Assembly: GCF_000244955.1 (NCBI RefSeq)
Contig: NZ_CM001439.1
Location: 5,265,234-5,329,233, forward strand
Length of the DNA: 64,000 nucleotides
Direction: 5' to 3'
From: Saccharomonospora marina XMU15
Lineage (GTDB): Bacteria; Actinomycetota; Actinomycetes; Mycobacteriales; Pseudonocardiaceae
The notes below the pieces were generated by a model. It worked only from the letters and a program-made list of their open reading frames with translations. It searched no databases and was not told where the DNA came from. Shown here in pieces: positions 8,659 through 17,027 of the stretch. Position 1 is the first letter of the stretch; every line of letters starts with the position of its first letter. Both the position numbers and the translations under genes were made by a program.

Positions 8659-9780
8659 TCAGCCCCACACCTTGGCCGCGGTCTCCACGATGCGTTCCAG
8701 CTTGCGAATCTCCTGCTCCTCGGTGAGGTCGTTGCCCTCCTCGGTGGAGGAGAACCCGCACTGCGGCGAGAGGCAGAGCTGGTCGAGGTCGACGTACTTG
8801 GCGGCCTGCTCGATGCGGCGCTCGAGCGACTCCATCGACTCCAGCTCGCCGTGCTTGGTGGTCACGAGCCCGAGCACCACGTACTTGCCCTTCGGCACGA
8901 ACCGAAGCGGTTCGAAGCCGCCGGATCGCTCGTCGTCGAACTCGAGGAAGTAACCGTCCACATTGAGCTCGTTGAACAGTGCCTCGGCCACGAAGTCGTA
9001 GCTGCCCTCCGCGGCCCAGGAGGAGCGGAAGTTGCCACGGCACAGGTGGGTGGTGATCGCCATGTTCGCGGGCTTGTGCGCGATCGCGGCGTTCATCACC
9101 TCGATGTTGCGCAGGTGCAGGGTCTGCGGGTCGAAGCCCATCCTCGAAACCAGTTCACGCTGGTTCGGGTCGTTGAGGTAGGCCAGGCTGGTGTCGTCGA
9201 GCTGCAGATAGGTGCAGCCGAGCTCGCCCATCGACTTGATCTGCTTGCCGTAGGCGGCACTGAGGTCGGAGAAGAAGTCCTCCAGGTTGGGGTAGACGTT
9301 CTCGTCGACGGCCGACCGGCCACCCCGGTAGTACACCATGCTCGGCGAGGGGATCGTGAGCTTCGGGGTGACACCGGGGTCCACAACGGACTTCAGGAAC
9401 TCGAAGTGTTCACCGAAGATCGGCTTGTCCAACCCGACCTTGCCGTCGACCTGCAGGCCCGGTGGGCTGAACTCCAGGTCGCCCGCGGCGTTGTGGAACT
9501 TGACGTGCAGCTTCTCGTCGCTCTTGGAAACACCGTTGAGCTGGTAGATGAAGTCCATGTGCCACGAGGCTCGCCGGAACTCGCCGTCGGTGGCGGACCG
9601 CAGTCCGACCTTGCGCTGCAGGTCGACGACGCGCCGGATGGCGTCGTCCTCGACGGCTCGCAATTCCTCCTGGGTGATCTCGCCCTTCGCCGCCCGTTCC
9701 CGAGCCTGGTGCAGCTCGGGCGGCCGCAACAGGCTGCCTACGTGGTCCGCGCGAAAAGGTGGGGTCGAACGCTGACTCAT
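8659..9780 (-). CDS. MetE C-terminal-like methyltransferase (YxjG family)
   Basis: A 373-residue protein resembling the catalytic half of cobalamin-independent methionine synthase. It begins PPFRADHVGSLLRPPEL, typical of the YxjG/YxjH group, and contains TDGEFRR, a mid-region DDTSLAYL, and the C-terminal zinc-site pattern TTHLCRGNFRS with LCLSPQCGF. Such proteins transfer a methyl group to homocysteine or a related thiol; the methyl donor of this subgroup is uncertain. ATG 9780 gives the family's usual N-terminus; an ATG further upstream would add an unlikely leader. It stands alone between the K+ system and the liv operon, so its role cannot be refined by context. Confidence 0.85.
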   Translation of the reverse strand: MSQRSTPPFRADHVGSLLRPPELHQARERAAKGEITQEELRAVEDDAIRRVVDLQRKVGLRSATDGEFRRASWHMDFIYQLNGVSKSDEKLHVKFHNAAGDLEFSPPGLQVDGKVGLDKPIFGEHFEFLKSVVDPGVTPKLTIPSPSMVYYRGGRSAVDENVYPNLEDFFSDLSAAYGKQIKSMGELGCTYLQLDDTSLAYLNDPNQRELVSRMGFDPQTLHLRNIEVMNAAIAHKPANMAITTHLCRGNFRSSWAAEGSYDFVAEALFNELNVDGYFLEFDDERSGGFEPLRFVPKGKYVVLGLVTTKHGELESMESLERRIEQAAKYVDLDQLCLSPQCGFSSTEEGNDLTEEQEIRKLERIVETAAKVWG

Positions 9781-9958
9781 TGCCGAATCTTCACACGTCG
9801 TCCTGACCAGCTTCAATACGAGTCACCATACCTTCCGCCGGGCGGAAGTCGGCTTGCAGTGAGTGAAAGTTTCCAAGGGCGGCAAAGGGATGGGTCACCG
9901 CGGCCGCCGGGGGAAACGGTCGCGGTGACCCTGGTCCGAGACGAGTGTGGCTCGGGCT

Positions 9959-9997
9959 GTTGTGTTACTCCGTTGTGTTACTTCGTTGTGTTACTCC
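9959..9997. repeat. Triplicate 13-bp direct repeat at the end of livK
   Basis: Three adjacent 13-bp units read GTTGTGTTACTCC, GTTGTGTTACTTC and GTTGTGTTACTCC on the plus strand. The livK stop codon (TTA at 9991-9993 on this strand) lies in the unit nearest the gene, so two further in-frame-looking stop copies follow it. The pattern suggests a recent slippage duplication of the gene's end. Confidence 0.8.
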
Positions 9998-11244
9998 TCG
10001 TGCGGAGCCTTGTACGCCTTGGCCTCTTCGGCCTCGAACAGTGGCTTCACGTAATCCATGCCGCCCTCGACGGAGGCGTCCGGCTTGGCCACGTACACCT
10101 GGCGGGTCGCCGGAGCACCCGGCTTGGAGAAGTCCAACGGCGCCACGAGATCACCCGTCTCGGCCGAGGTGGTCTCCTGCAGTGCCTTGTGGATGCCCTC
10201 CCTGGTCAAATCCTTGTTCTCGCAGGCCTTCTGCAGCACTGTGCCCCACACCTCGGCGACGGCGTAGCCGTAGGGCACACCCGCGTTGGGCGGCTCGGTG
10301 AAGCCGGCCTCCTTGTACTTGCGCGCGACCTCCTTGGCCTTGGGGATGTCGGCGGCGACCGGAACACTGCTGGCCACCACGTACAGGTTGTCGAGCGCTC
10401 CCGCGGCCGGGCTTTCGTGCAGCAACGGGTCGAACGTCGGGTTGTTGCCCAGGATCGGCACGTTCAGCCCGAGTGCCTTGGCGGCCGCCGCGGCCGACCC
10501 GGTCTGCGTCGGCGTCGTGGTCAGCGCTATCGCCTTGACGCCCTGGCCCTTGAACCCGGTGATGATGTTGGTGAGGTCGTTGTCACTGGAGGTGATCTTG
10601 ACCTCGCGCAGCTTCAGGTTGTGCTCCTTGGCGTAGGCCTTCGAGCCGCGCAGACCGTTGGCCCCGTACTCGCCGTCGATGTAGATGTGCCCGATCGTGT
10701 CGCCGTCCTTGATCATGCCCTCCTCCTGCAGGTAGGAGAGCCCGTCGATCATCTCGACGTCGTAGGTGGTTCCGACGATCATCACGTAGGGGTTGCCGAG
10801 CAGTTCGGAAGACCACGAAGCGGGCGTCGTGGTCACCTGGTCGGCCTCGAGGTCGCCGCCGAGCGCCGCCATGATCGGCGATCCCACGACCTGCACGAAG
10901 CCGAGCACCTTCGGTTCGATCTGCGGGTAAAGGGTCTTGGCGGTGTCGGCCTTGTAGCCGTGGTCGACGATCTCCAGCTTCACCTTGCGACCGCAGACAC
11001 CGCCCGCCGCGTTGAAGTCCTTGACCCACAACTCGTTTCCGTGCGTGATGCCGGTCGAGAGATTCTTGAAGGGACCGGTCTGGTCGGTCATCACACCGAG
11101 GGTGATCTCGGTGTCGGTGACGCCGACGCCTGCCTTCACCCCGCCTGCGCCCTCGGCGCCCTCCTCCGAGCCGCCGCCCTTGGTGCCGCAGGCGGCGAGC
11201 ACGAGCGCGGAGGCACAGGCAAGTGCCACCATCCGTCGTTTCAT
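9991..11244 (-). CDS. livK: ABC transporter substrate-binding lipoprotein, LivJ/LivK type
   Basis: A 417-residue extracytoplasmic binding protein of the branched-chain amino acid/amide family (Peripla_BP_6). The N-terminus is a lipoprotein signal with lipobox LAAC at residues about 16-19. The mature part has the family opening ITLGVMTDQTGPFKNLSTG and later KITSSDNDLTNIITGFKGQG. The start ATG overlaps the permease stop by 4 bp (ATGA) and has GGAAAGGA upstream. It is the last gene of the transporter operon. Members of this family also bind urea, aromatic acids or other small molecules, so the ligand is open. The nearby pobA and two-component genes do not settle it. Confidence 0.93.
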   Translation of the reverse strand: MKRRMVALACASALVLAACGTKGGGSEEGAEGAGGVKAGVGVTDTEITLGVMTDQTGPFKNLSTGITHGNELWVKDFNAAGGVCGRKVKLEIVDHGYKADTAKTLYPQIEPKVLGFVQVVGSPIMAALGGDLEADQVTTTPASWSSELLGNPYVMIVGTTYDVEMIDGLSYLQEEGMIKDGDTIGHIYIDGEYGANGLRGSKAYAKEHNLKLREVKITSSDNDLTNIITGFKGQGVKAIALTTTPTQTGSAAAAAKALGLNVPILGNNPTFDPLLHESPAAGALDNLYVVASSVPVAADIPKAKEVARKYKEAGFTEPPNAGVPYGYAVAEVWGTVLQKACENKDLTREGIHKALQETTSAETGDLVAPLDFSKPGAPATRQVYVAKPDASVEGGMDYVKPLFEAEEAKAYKAPHEE

Positions 11245-12413
11245 TGTGTCGTTTCCTTTCCACGCTGCGTGCCGCTGAGGCGACCCGCGATCCTGCGACC
11301 GATGGCCGCCAGTCCCCCGGGCTCGAAGAGCACGACGAGAATGATCGCCGCGCCGTACACGAACGAACTGATCAAGATGGGCGTGAACGCGCCCTCCCCT
11401 GTGCCTGTCGACCAGCCCGCCTGGGTTGAGTAGAGAGCGAGTGCCTGCGGCAGGCCGTTCACGATGAAGGCGCCGACGAGCGCGCCCGGAACCGAGCCGA
11501 GCCCGCCGATGATGATCATCGCGAGGTATGCGATGGAGACGTTGATCCCGTAGGTGCCGAACTCGCTCTCGTCCGGCTTGAGGATGTCGAACCACAGCAC
11601 GGTCATCACGCCGGCAAGCCCCGCGTACGCAGAGGAGACCGCGAACACGCCTGCCTTGGTGCGGCCGACGCCGACGCCCATCACCGCCGCCGATGCCTCG
11701 TTGTCGCGCACCGCCCGCCATGACCTGCCGACCCTGCCCTTGACCGCGCCTCGTGCCAGCAGGAACGCGATCACCAGCAGCCCGAGGAACAGGTACCAGA
11801 CCCGCTCCGTCTGCCGGATCGGAACGTTGAGGATCTCCAGGTCACCCTCGTTGGAGAACGGGAAGCCGAACAACTCGAACGTCGCGGGGGAGCGGCCGGT
11901 CGAGGTCCCGCCGGTCAGTTCCTCGGCGGCCTGCCCGAAGTAAAGGCCGAGGAACACCAGCGACAGCGAGGCCACACCGAGGTAGATGCCTCGCAGCCGT
12001 GCCGCGACGGGGGCGAAGGCCAGCCCGAGCACCGCGGTGATGAGGACGGCTCCGACGAGCGAGAGCGCGGGGTCGATACCGAAGCCGATCACCCGTTCCT
12101 CGTCCGTCGGGGCGGAAAGCACGGTGTAGGAGGTTGCCCCGACCAGCAGGAAGAACGCGTGTCCGAGGGACAGCTGGCCCGCCTGGCCGGTCAACAGCGT
12201 CAACCCGATCGCGCCTACCGCACCGACCATCACGTACTGCCCTGCCTTCAGCCACTGTGCCTCCAGGTACAGCGGCAACGCGAGCAGCACGATCAGCAGC
12301 GCCAGCCACATCGCCTTGCGCGCCCACCACCCGATGTCGCGGCGAGAGGCGGGCACGGGGGCGCGTGCGGATTCATCCACAGTGGATCGATCGGTCACGG
12401 GGGCCTCAGACAC
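11241..12413 (-). CDS. livM: ABC transporter permease, LivM type
   Basis: A 390-residue inner membrane permease with about ten hydrophobic segments. The LivM signature is clear in the N-terminal GAIGLTLLTGQAGQLSLGHAFF and in the cytoplasmic coupling region GRSWRAVRDNEASAAVMGV. The C-terminal part has SIAYLAMIIIGGLGSVPGALVGA, shared with all LivM proteins. It overlaps livH by 8 bp upstream and livK by 4 bp downstream, implying tight co-translation in the order F-G-H-M-K. Confidence 0.95.
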   Translation of the reverse strand: MSEAPVTDRSTVDESARAPVPASRRDIGWWARKAMWLALLIVLLALPLYLEAQWLKAGQYVMVGAVGAIGLTLLTGQAGQLSLGHAFFLLVGATSYTVLSAPTDEERVIGFGIDPALSLVGAVLITAVLGLAFAPVAARLRGIYLGVASLSLVFLGLYFGQAAEELTGGTSTGRSPATFELFGFPFSNEGDLEILNVPIRQTERVWYLFLGLLVIAFLLARGAVKGRVGRSWRAVRDNEASAAVMGVGVGRTKAGVFAVSSAYAGLAGVMTVLWFDILKPDESEFGTYGINVSIAYLAMIIIGGLGSVPGALVGAFIVNGLPQALALYSTQAGWSTGTGEGAFTPILISSFVYGAAIILVVLFEPGGLAAIGRRIAGRLSGTQRGKETTQ

Positions 12414-13284
12414 GGGTACTCTCCCTCGTCCCGAACAGCCCGGAGGGGCGAACGACCAGCACGACGAGCATCACGAGGAACACCGCGCTCTTGGCGAAGG
12501 CGAACGAGATGTACTGCGTGGAAAGCGCGTCGACAAGGCCCACCGTTATCCCGCCGATGATGGCGCCCGCCGTGGAGTCGAGCCCGCCGATGATGGCGGC
12601 TGGGAACGCGGCGAGCGCGATCGAGTGCGTCCCCCGCGACAGTCCCGCGCCCGAGAAGTCCTGCGTGGCGATGAACAGCACGGCGACGCCTGCGAGCAGC
12701 CCCGCCACCAGCCACGCCGTCGCGGTGACCCCGGAGCTGCGGATGCCGACCAGCGCGGCGGCCTCCTTGTTCTCCGCCTGCGCTCGCATGGCGATACCCC
12801 AGTTGGAATACCGGAAGGCGAGAAAGAAGGCGGTGATGAGCACGGTCGCCACCAGCAGGGCGACCAGGTGCGTGCGAAACAGCGTGATCCCACCGACCTG
12901 GATCGGCTGCGCGTCCCAGGCGTCGCCGACGAACGGCAGTGACACGCCGAGCCTGCGCACGATCTCCTCGGTGACGATCACGTCCACACCGATGGTCAGC
13001 AGCGCGAGGCTGAACGGGTCCGCCAGCTTGGAGCGGGAAAGCAGCAGCCGCTCGATGGCCAGCGCGAGCACGCCCGCGCTGACGATCCCGAGTACCGCCG
13101 CTCCCGCCCAGCCGAGCGTCTCGCGGGTGACGACCACCAGGTAGCCGCCGAAGAGCACCAGCGAGCCGTGTGCGAAGTTGACGACCTCGGTGGCCTTGAA
13201 GATCACCACGAACCCCAGCGCGAGCAACGCGAAGACAGCGCCCTTGCCGAGGCCGTTGACGAAGAGTTGAACGAACGTTTCCAC
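12406..13284 (-). CDS. livH: ABC transporter permease, LivH type
   Basis: A 292-residue membrane permease that pairs with the adjacent LivM-type subunit. It starts with the LivH opening (FVQLFVNGLGKGAVFALLALG) and carries NFAHGSLVLFGGYL, the coupling segment MRAQAENKEAAALVGI, and the C-terminal AAIIGGLDSTAGAIIGG. Its start abuts the LivG stop with no gap, and its end overlaps livM. The family assignment is firm; the substrate is not. Confidence 0.95.
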   Translation of the reverse strand: METFVQLFVNGLGKGAVFALLALGFVVIFKATEVVNFAHGSLVLFGGYLVVVTRETLGWAGAAVLGIVSAGVLALAIERLLLSRSKLADPFSLALLTIGVDVIVTEEIVRRLGVSLPFVGDAWDAQPIQVGGITLFRTHLVALLVATVLITAFFLAFRYSNWGIAMRAQAENKEAAALVGIRSSGVTATAWLVAGLLAGVAVLFIATQDFSGAGLSRGTHSIALAAFPAAIIGGLDSTAGAIIGGITVGLVDALSTQYISFAFAKSAVFLVMLVVLVVRPSGLFGTRESTRV

Positions 13285-14094
13285 TTATCCGGCCTCCGTG
13301 CTCGTGGCGCTTTGGGTGCTTTCGGTGCCCAGGTATGCCCTGATGACCTCGGGGTCCGCCCGCACCAGCGCGGGCTCGCCGTCCGCGATGACTCGGCCGA
13401 AGTCCAGCACCGTCACCTGATCCGCGATGCCCATCACAAGTCCCATGTCGTGTTCCACCAGCAGGATCGAGATGCCGAGTTCGTCGCGGATCTGCCGGAT
13501 GGTGCTGGCCAGTTCCGCGGTCTCGGTCGCGTTCATCCCCGCCGCGGGTTCGTCGAGCAGCAGCAGCGAGGGCTCGACCGCGAGCGCTCTGGCGATGTCC
13601 ACCCGCTTCACCGCGCCGTAGGGCAGGACCCCGACCGGGGTCCGCAGCACGTCACCGATGCCGAGGAAGTCGCAGATTTCCGCGGCCCTGGCTGCGTGCC
13701 TGCGCTCCTGCTTGCGAATCCAGGGTGGACGCAGCCCGCAGGCAAGGAAGCCGCCGCTGGTCAGCGCGTACCTGCCGAGCATCACGTTGTCGAGCACGGT
13801 GGAGTGCGGCGAAAGCGCGGTGTTCTGGAATGCCCTGCCGATTCCGAGCTTCGCCATGTGCGAGGGGCGCTCACGGGTCAGTTCGTGCTCGCCGAACTTC
13901 ACCGTGCCGTCGGTTGCGCGGTACAGCCCGCTGATGACGTTGAAGCAACTGGACTTTCCCGCGCCGTTGGGCCCGATGAGCGCGTGCAGCGAACCGGGCC
14001 GGACCGTGAAGGACACCTCGTCCAGCGCGCACAGCCCACCGAAGCGAAGCGTCAGCCGTTCCACGTCCAACTCGCGCGGGTTCATCCGGCCCAC
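13285..14094 (-). CDS. livG: ABC transporter ATP-binding protein, LivG type
   Basis: A 269-residue nucleotide-binding subunit. The Walker A motif is GPNGAGKSSCFNVISG near residue 40, the Walker B is LLLLDEPAAGMN, and the switch region is LLVEHDMGLVMGIADQ. The signature motif (usually LSGGQ) is degenerate here: the matching segment reads GVLPYGAVKRVDIARALA, typical of LivG proteins, which often have L-x-Y-G. The C-terminus YLG is also a LivG hallmark. It overlaps livF by 13 bp. Confidence 0.95.
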   Translation of the reverse strand: MGRMNPRELDVERLTLRFGGLCALDEVSFTVRPGSLHALIGPNGAGKSSCFNVISGLYRATDGTVKFGEHELTRERPSHMAKLGIGRAFQNTALSPHSTVLDNVMLGRYALTSGGFLACGLRPPWIRKQERRHAARAAEICDFLGIGDVLRTPVGVLPYGAVKRVDIARALAVEPSLLLLDEPAAGMNATETAELASTIRQIRDELGISILLVEHDMGLVMGIADQVTVLDFGRVIADGEPALVRADPEVIRAYLGTESTQSATSTEAG

Positions 14095-14894
14095 CTCGAC
14101 AATCCGCGTCGGCTGGCTCGCACGGCGCGGGCCTGCTCCGCCTCGCGCTCGGCCTCCGCCTGCGACTCGGCATGCCCGCCGAGATAGAGCCGCTGCACGT
14201 CCTCGCTGGCCGAAAGCTCCTCGGCCGAACCGGCGAGCGCGACCTTGCCCACTTCGAGCACGACGGCGGAGTCGGCCACGGCCAGCGCCATCACGGCGTT
14301 CTGCTCGACCAGCACCACGGCGGTGCCCTGCGCGTGGATCTCCCTGATGGTCTCCGCGATGCGCTCGACGACCTTGGGGGCCAGGCCGAGCGACGGCTCG
14401 TCGAGCAGCAGCAGGCTGGGGCCGGTCATCAGTGCCCTGCCGATGGCGAGCATCTGCTGCTCGCCACCGGAGAGCAGGCCCGCCCGCTGCTTCGCGCGTT
14501 CGGCGAGTACCGGGAACAGGTCAAGCACCCGCTTCCTCGCATCGGCACGGTCGGTGGCGGAACTGGCTCCGATCCCACCCGCACGCAGGTTCTCCTCGAC
14601 GGTCATCCTGGCGAAGATCTGCCTGCCCTCCGGGACACCGACGACGCCGAGTCGCACGATCGCGGCGGGGTCGAGCCGGTCGATCCTGCGGTCGCCGTAG
14701 TGGATCTGCCCGCCGGACACGGTTCCCCGGTGCATCCGAAGGGTTCCGGAGATGGCGCGCAGCAGGGTCGACTTGCCCGCTCCGTTGCTGCCGAGCACCG
14801 CGACCACGCCGTCGTCGGGCACCTCGAGATCGATGCCGTGGAGGGCGGCCACAGAACGCCCGTAGCGCACCCGGAGGTCACGGATCGTCAACAT
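14082..14894 (-). CDS. livF: ABC transporter ATP-binding protein, LivF type
   Basis: The second nucleotide-binding subunit, 270 residues from ATG 14894. It opens MLTIRDLRVRYG, the usual LivF start; a TTG 12 bp upstream (14906) is an in-frame alternative. Walker A is GSNGAGKSTLLRAISG, the signature is LLSGGEQQMLAIGRALM, Walker B is LLLLDEPSLGLAP, and the switch is VLVEQNAVMAL. The gene is first in the five-gene operon. The 30-residue C-terminal extension is Glu/Arg rich and looks disordered. A small palindrome upstream may be a control site. Confidence 0.94.
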   Translation of the reverse strand: MLTIRDLRVRYGRSVAALHGIDLEVPDDGVVAVLGSNGAGKSTLLRAISGTLRMHRGTVSGGQIHYGDRRIDRLDPAAIVRLGVVGVPEGRQIFARMTVEENLRAGGIGASSATDRADARKRVLDLFPVLAERAKQRAGLLSGGEQQMLAIGRALMTGPSLLLLDEPSLGLAPKVVERIAETIREIHAQGTAVVLVEQNAVMALAVADSAVVLEVGKVALAGSAEELSASEDVQRLYLGGHAESQAEAEREAEQARAVRASRRGLSRWAG

Positions 14895-14944
14895 CTCGCT
14901 GCCCAAATTCGCGCCACAGTGCGCACAAGGCCTCCTCCGAATTC

Positions 14945-14965
14945 GTGACTGGCGTCACTGCCAGT
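14945..14965. promoter_or_regulatory. Palindrome upstream of the liv operon
   Basis: Two overlapping inverted repeats lie 50-70 bp before livF: GTGAC-TGGC-GTCAC (14945-14958) and ACTGGC-GTCACT-GCCAGT (14948-14965). They sit between the LuxR-type response regulator gene and the operon it probably controls, so they are a candidate regulator site. No consensus for this regulator is known to me. Confidence 0.35.
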
Positions 14966-15054
14966 GGCGGCTAATCCTGAGCGGGAGGAGGAGGCCCGCA
15001 TACCCCCACTTGGAGAGGCAGCGAAGAAAAACCGCCCAATCGGTCACTAATTCG

Positions 15055-15675
15055 TCACAACAGCCCGGCCTCGCTGGCCTTGCCGATGGCCTCGACCCGG
15101 TTGCGGGCGCCCAGCTTGTGCAACGCGGACTGCAGGTACGTCTTCACCGTGTTGCGCGTCAGCCCGGTCACCTGCGCGATCTCCGGATTCGTCTTGCCCT
15201 GTGCCGCCAGTCGCAGCACCTCGTATTCGCGCCTGGTGAGCCCGCTACGGGCCAGCGCGTCGGAGCGCTGGCCCTTGTCCGGCAGGATGCGGGGGTCGAC
15301 CACCCGCTCGCCGCGCAGTACCCGCCGCAGCGCGGCGGCGAGGTCGGTACCGGCGACGTCCTTGAGCAGCCCGCCCGCCGCGCCCGCCTCGATCGCGGCG
15401 ACCACCCCCTGGTGGTCGCCGTGCGCGGTGAACACCACGACCTTCGCGGCAGGGTGTGCCCTGCGCAGGCCGGCGATGACCTCCGGAGCCAGCATGTCCG
15501 GCAGCCGCAGATCGAGCAGAACGACGTCCGGCCGCAGCTCACCCGCGCGATTGATACCGGCTTGTCCTGACTCGGCAGAGCCGATCACCGTCAGCGAGGG
15601 ATCGGAACGCAGTAACAATGCCACCCCGTCACGGACGACCGGATGGTCGTCCACGACCAGCACGGTCGCGGTCAT
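15055..15675 (-). CDS. LuxR/NarL-family response regulator
   Basis: A 206-residue response regulator. The receiver domain has the acidic pair at residues 9-10 (VVDDHP), the phospho-acceptor Asp at 55 (VVLLDLRLPD) and the conserved Lys in GGLLKDVAG. The C-terminal LuxR helix-turn-helix reads LTRREYEVLRLAAQGKTNPE followed by TGLTRNTVKTYLQSALHKLG. ATG 15675 starts exactly at the first beta strand. It lies 115 bp downstream of a GAF sensor kinase on the same strand and 160 bp upstream of the liv operon. The pair probably senses the transporter's substrate or a related signal; this is inference from order. Confidence 0.94.
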   Translation of the reverse strand: MTATVLVVDDHPVVRDGVALLLRSDPSLTVIGSAESGQAGINRAGELRPDVVLLDLRLPDMLAPEVIAGLRRAHPAAKVVVFTAHGDHQGVVAAIEAGAAGGLLKDVAGTDLAAALRRVLRGERVVDPRILPDKGQRSDALARSGLTRREYEVLRLAAQGKTNPEIAQVTGLTRNTVKTYLQSALHKLGARNRVEAIGKASEAGLL

Positions 15676-15790
15676 GCTGCCCGAGAATCCGCAAGCGAGC
15701 CCCTCGCGCATGATGGGCTTTCCTCACTCACAGCCGACCCTTTCCACCCTTTCCGCGACCCGCGGCGCACCGTGCACCGACAGCACGAAG

Positions 15791-16972
15791 TCATCGAGGC
15801 TCGACATTCGGCAGCCACGCACGCAACGTGCAACCGTCGTCGTCGTCGCGCACCAGACTCACCCTCCCGCCGAGGCGGGCGGCACGCTCGGCGAGCGTGC
15901 GTACCCCCATCCCGGTGCTCGGGCCGGGCGCGGCTGGTTCGCTCGTGCCGTCGTCGGCCACCACGAGCTGCACCCCGCCGTCACACGGCCCCAGGCTGAC
16001 GACCACGGAAAACGCCCGCGCGTGCTTTTCCACGTTGAGCAGGCCCTCCCTGACCACGGAGATCAGCAGCGCGGTGCGCTCGGCGTCCATCGGCGAGACC
16101 GGCGCGAGCTGCACGAACCGCGCGGGCACCCCGGTGCGCGCCTCGAACGAACGGACGTGCTCGGCGAGTTCGACCGGCAGCGCCCGTTCCGGTGTGCTCT
16201 CCGAAAGCGCAAGCAGCGACTCCCGCAACGCGCTGGAAGCGGCCGAGACGTCCGACTCCAGCCTGCGCAGCCTGTGATCGAGTGCCGGGTTGTCGCGGAT
16301 GCTCTCGTGCAGGTCGCGAACCTGCACGCCGATGGAGAACAGCAGCGCACCGACCGAGTCGTGCAAGGCGCTGCGCATCCGCTGCCGCTCCGTGGTGATC
16401 GCGTCGGCCCTGTTGGACTCCGCGACCGTGGCGATGTGCAGCGCCGTGGCGGCATGGTCGGCGATGCTCTCGATGGTGCGTACGGCGTCGTCACCGAAGT
16501 CGGCGGCCTTGCGCATGGCGGCGTAGGCGACGGCTACCGTCCGCTCGCTGTCCTCGGACTTGCTGACGATCGGCACGGCCAGCATCGCGCCCAGCCCCTC
16601 GCCGCGTACCTGGGCGTCGAACTGGTGGGTGATGGTTGGCGAGCTGACGTAGTCGCTGACTCGAACCGGCTTACCGAGTGCGAGCACACGGCCACCGATG
16701 CCCTGCCCGATCGGCACGATGAGGTTCTGCAGCTCGTGGGTCCGGGTCCCGGAAAGCCAGCGGATCACGGCCTGGTCGGGGCTGTTGAGGTCGGCCACGA
16801 ACCCGGAGTCGGCGCCGATCGCTTCGCGGATGAGCCGGGCGGTTCCGTGCAGAGCCACGACACGGTCCATCACCGCGAGCAGGGCATCCCGCTCGCGCAG
16901 AAGCCCGTCGAGCGCATTGCTGCGCTCCACCACACGCTCCATCGCGCTTCGCTGCTCGGCAGCCACGAGCAC
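15791..16972 (-). CDS. GAF-domain sensor histidine kinase
   Basis: A 393-residue cytoplasmic sensor kinase with no membrane segment. Residues 1-35 look like a short helical lead. Residues 40-180 form a GAF domain (VPIGQGIGGRVLALGKPVRV, then GLGAMLAVPIV). The HisKA_3 dimerisation helix holds the phospho-His at about residue 204 in MRSALHDSVGALLFS. The C-terminal HATPase has ISVVREGLLNVEKHARA, VADDG and STGMGVRTLAERAARLGG. It starts from a GTG. The kinase and the next response regulator gene make a standard NarL-type pair; the ligand or redox signal of the GAF domain is unknown. Confidence 0.94.
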   Translation of the reverse strand: MLVAAEQRSAMERVVERSNALDGLLRERDALLAVMDRVVALHGTARLIREAIGADSGFVADLNSPDQAVIRWLSGTRTHELQNLIVPIGQGIGGRVLALGKPVRVSDYVSSPTITHQFDAQVRGEGLGAMLAVPIVSKSEDSERTVAVAYAAMRKAADFGDDAVRTIESIADHAATALHIATVAESNRADAITTERQRMRSALHDSVGALLFSIGVQVRDLHESIRDNPALDHRLRRLESDVSAASSALRESLLALSESTPERALPVELAEHVRSFEARTGVPARFVQLAPVSPMDAERTALLISVVREGLLNVEKHARAFSVVVSLGPCDGGVQLVVADDGTSEPAAPGPSTGMGVRTLAERAARLGGRVSLVRDDDDGCTLRAWLPNVEPR

Positions 16973-17027
16973 ACTATAGGACGTCGGGGCGTAACGGTGT
17001 TCGGATTCTTTCGCGATCCACCGCTCG

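Noticed and set aside
13285-14094. Inactive LivG because the LSGGQ signature is degenerate
   Set aside because: The altered signature is common in LivG proteins and the other ATPase motifs are intact.
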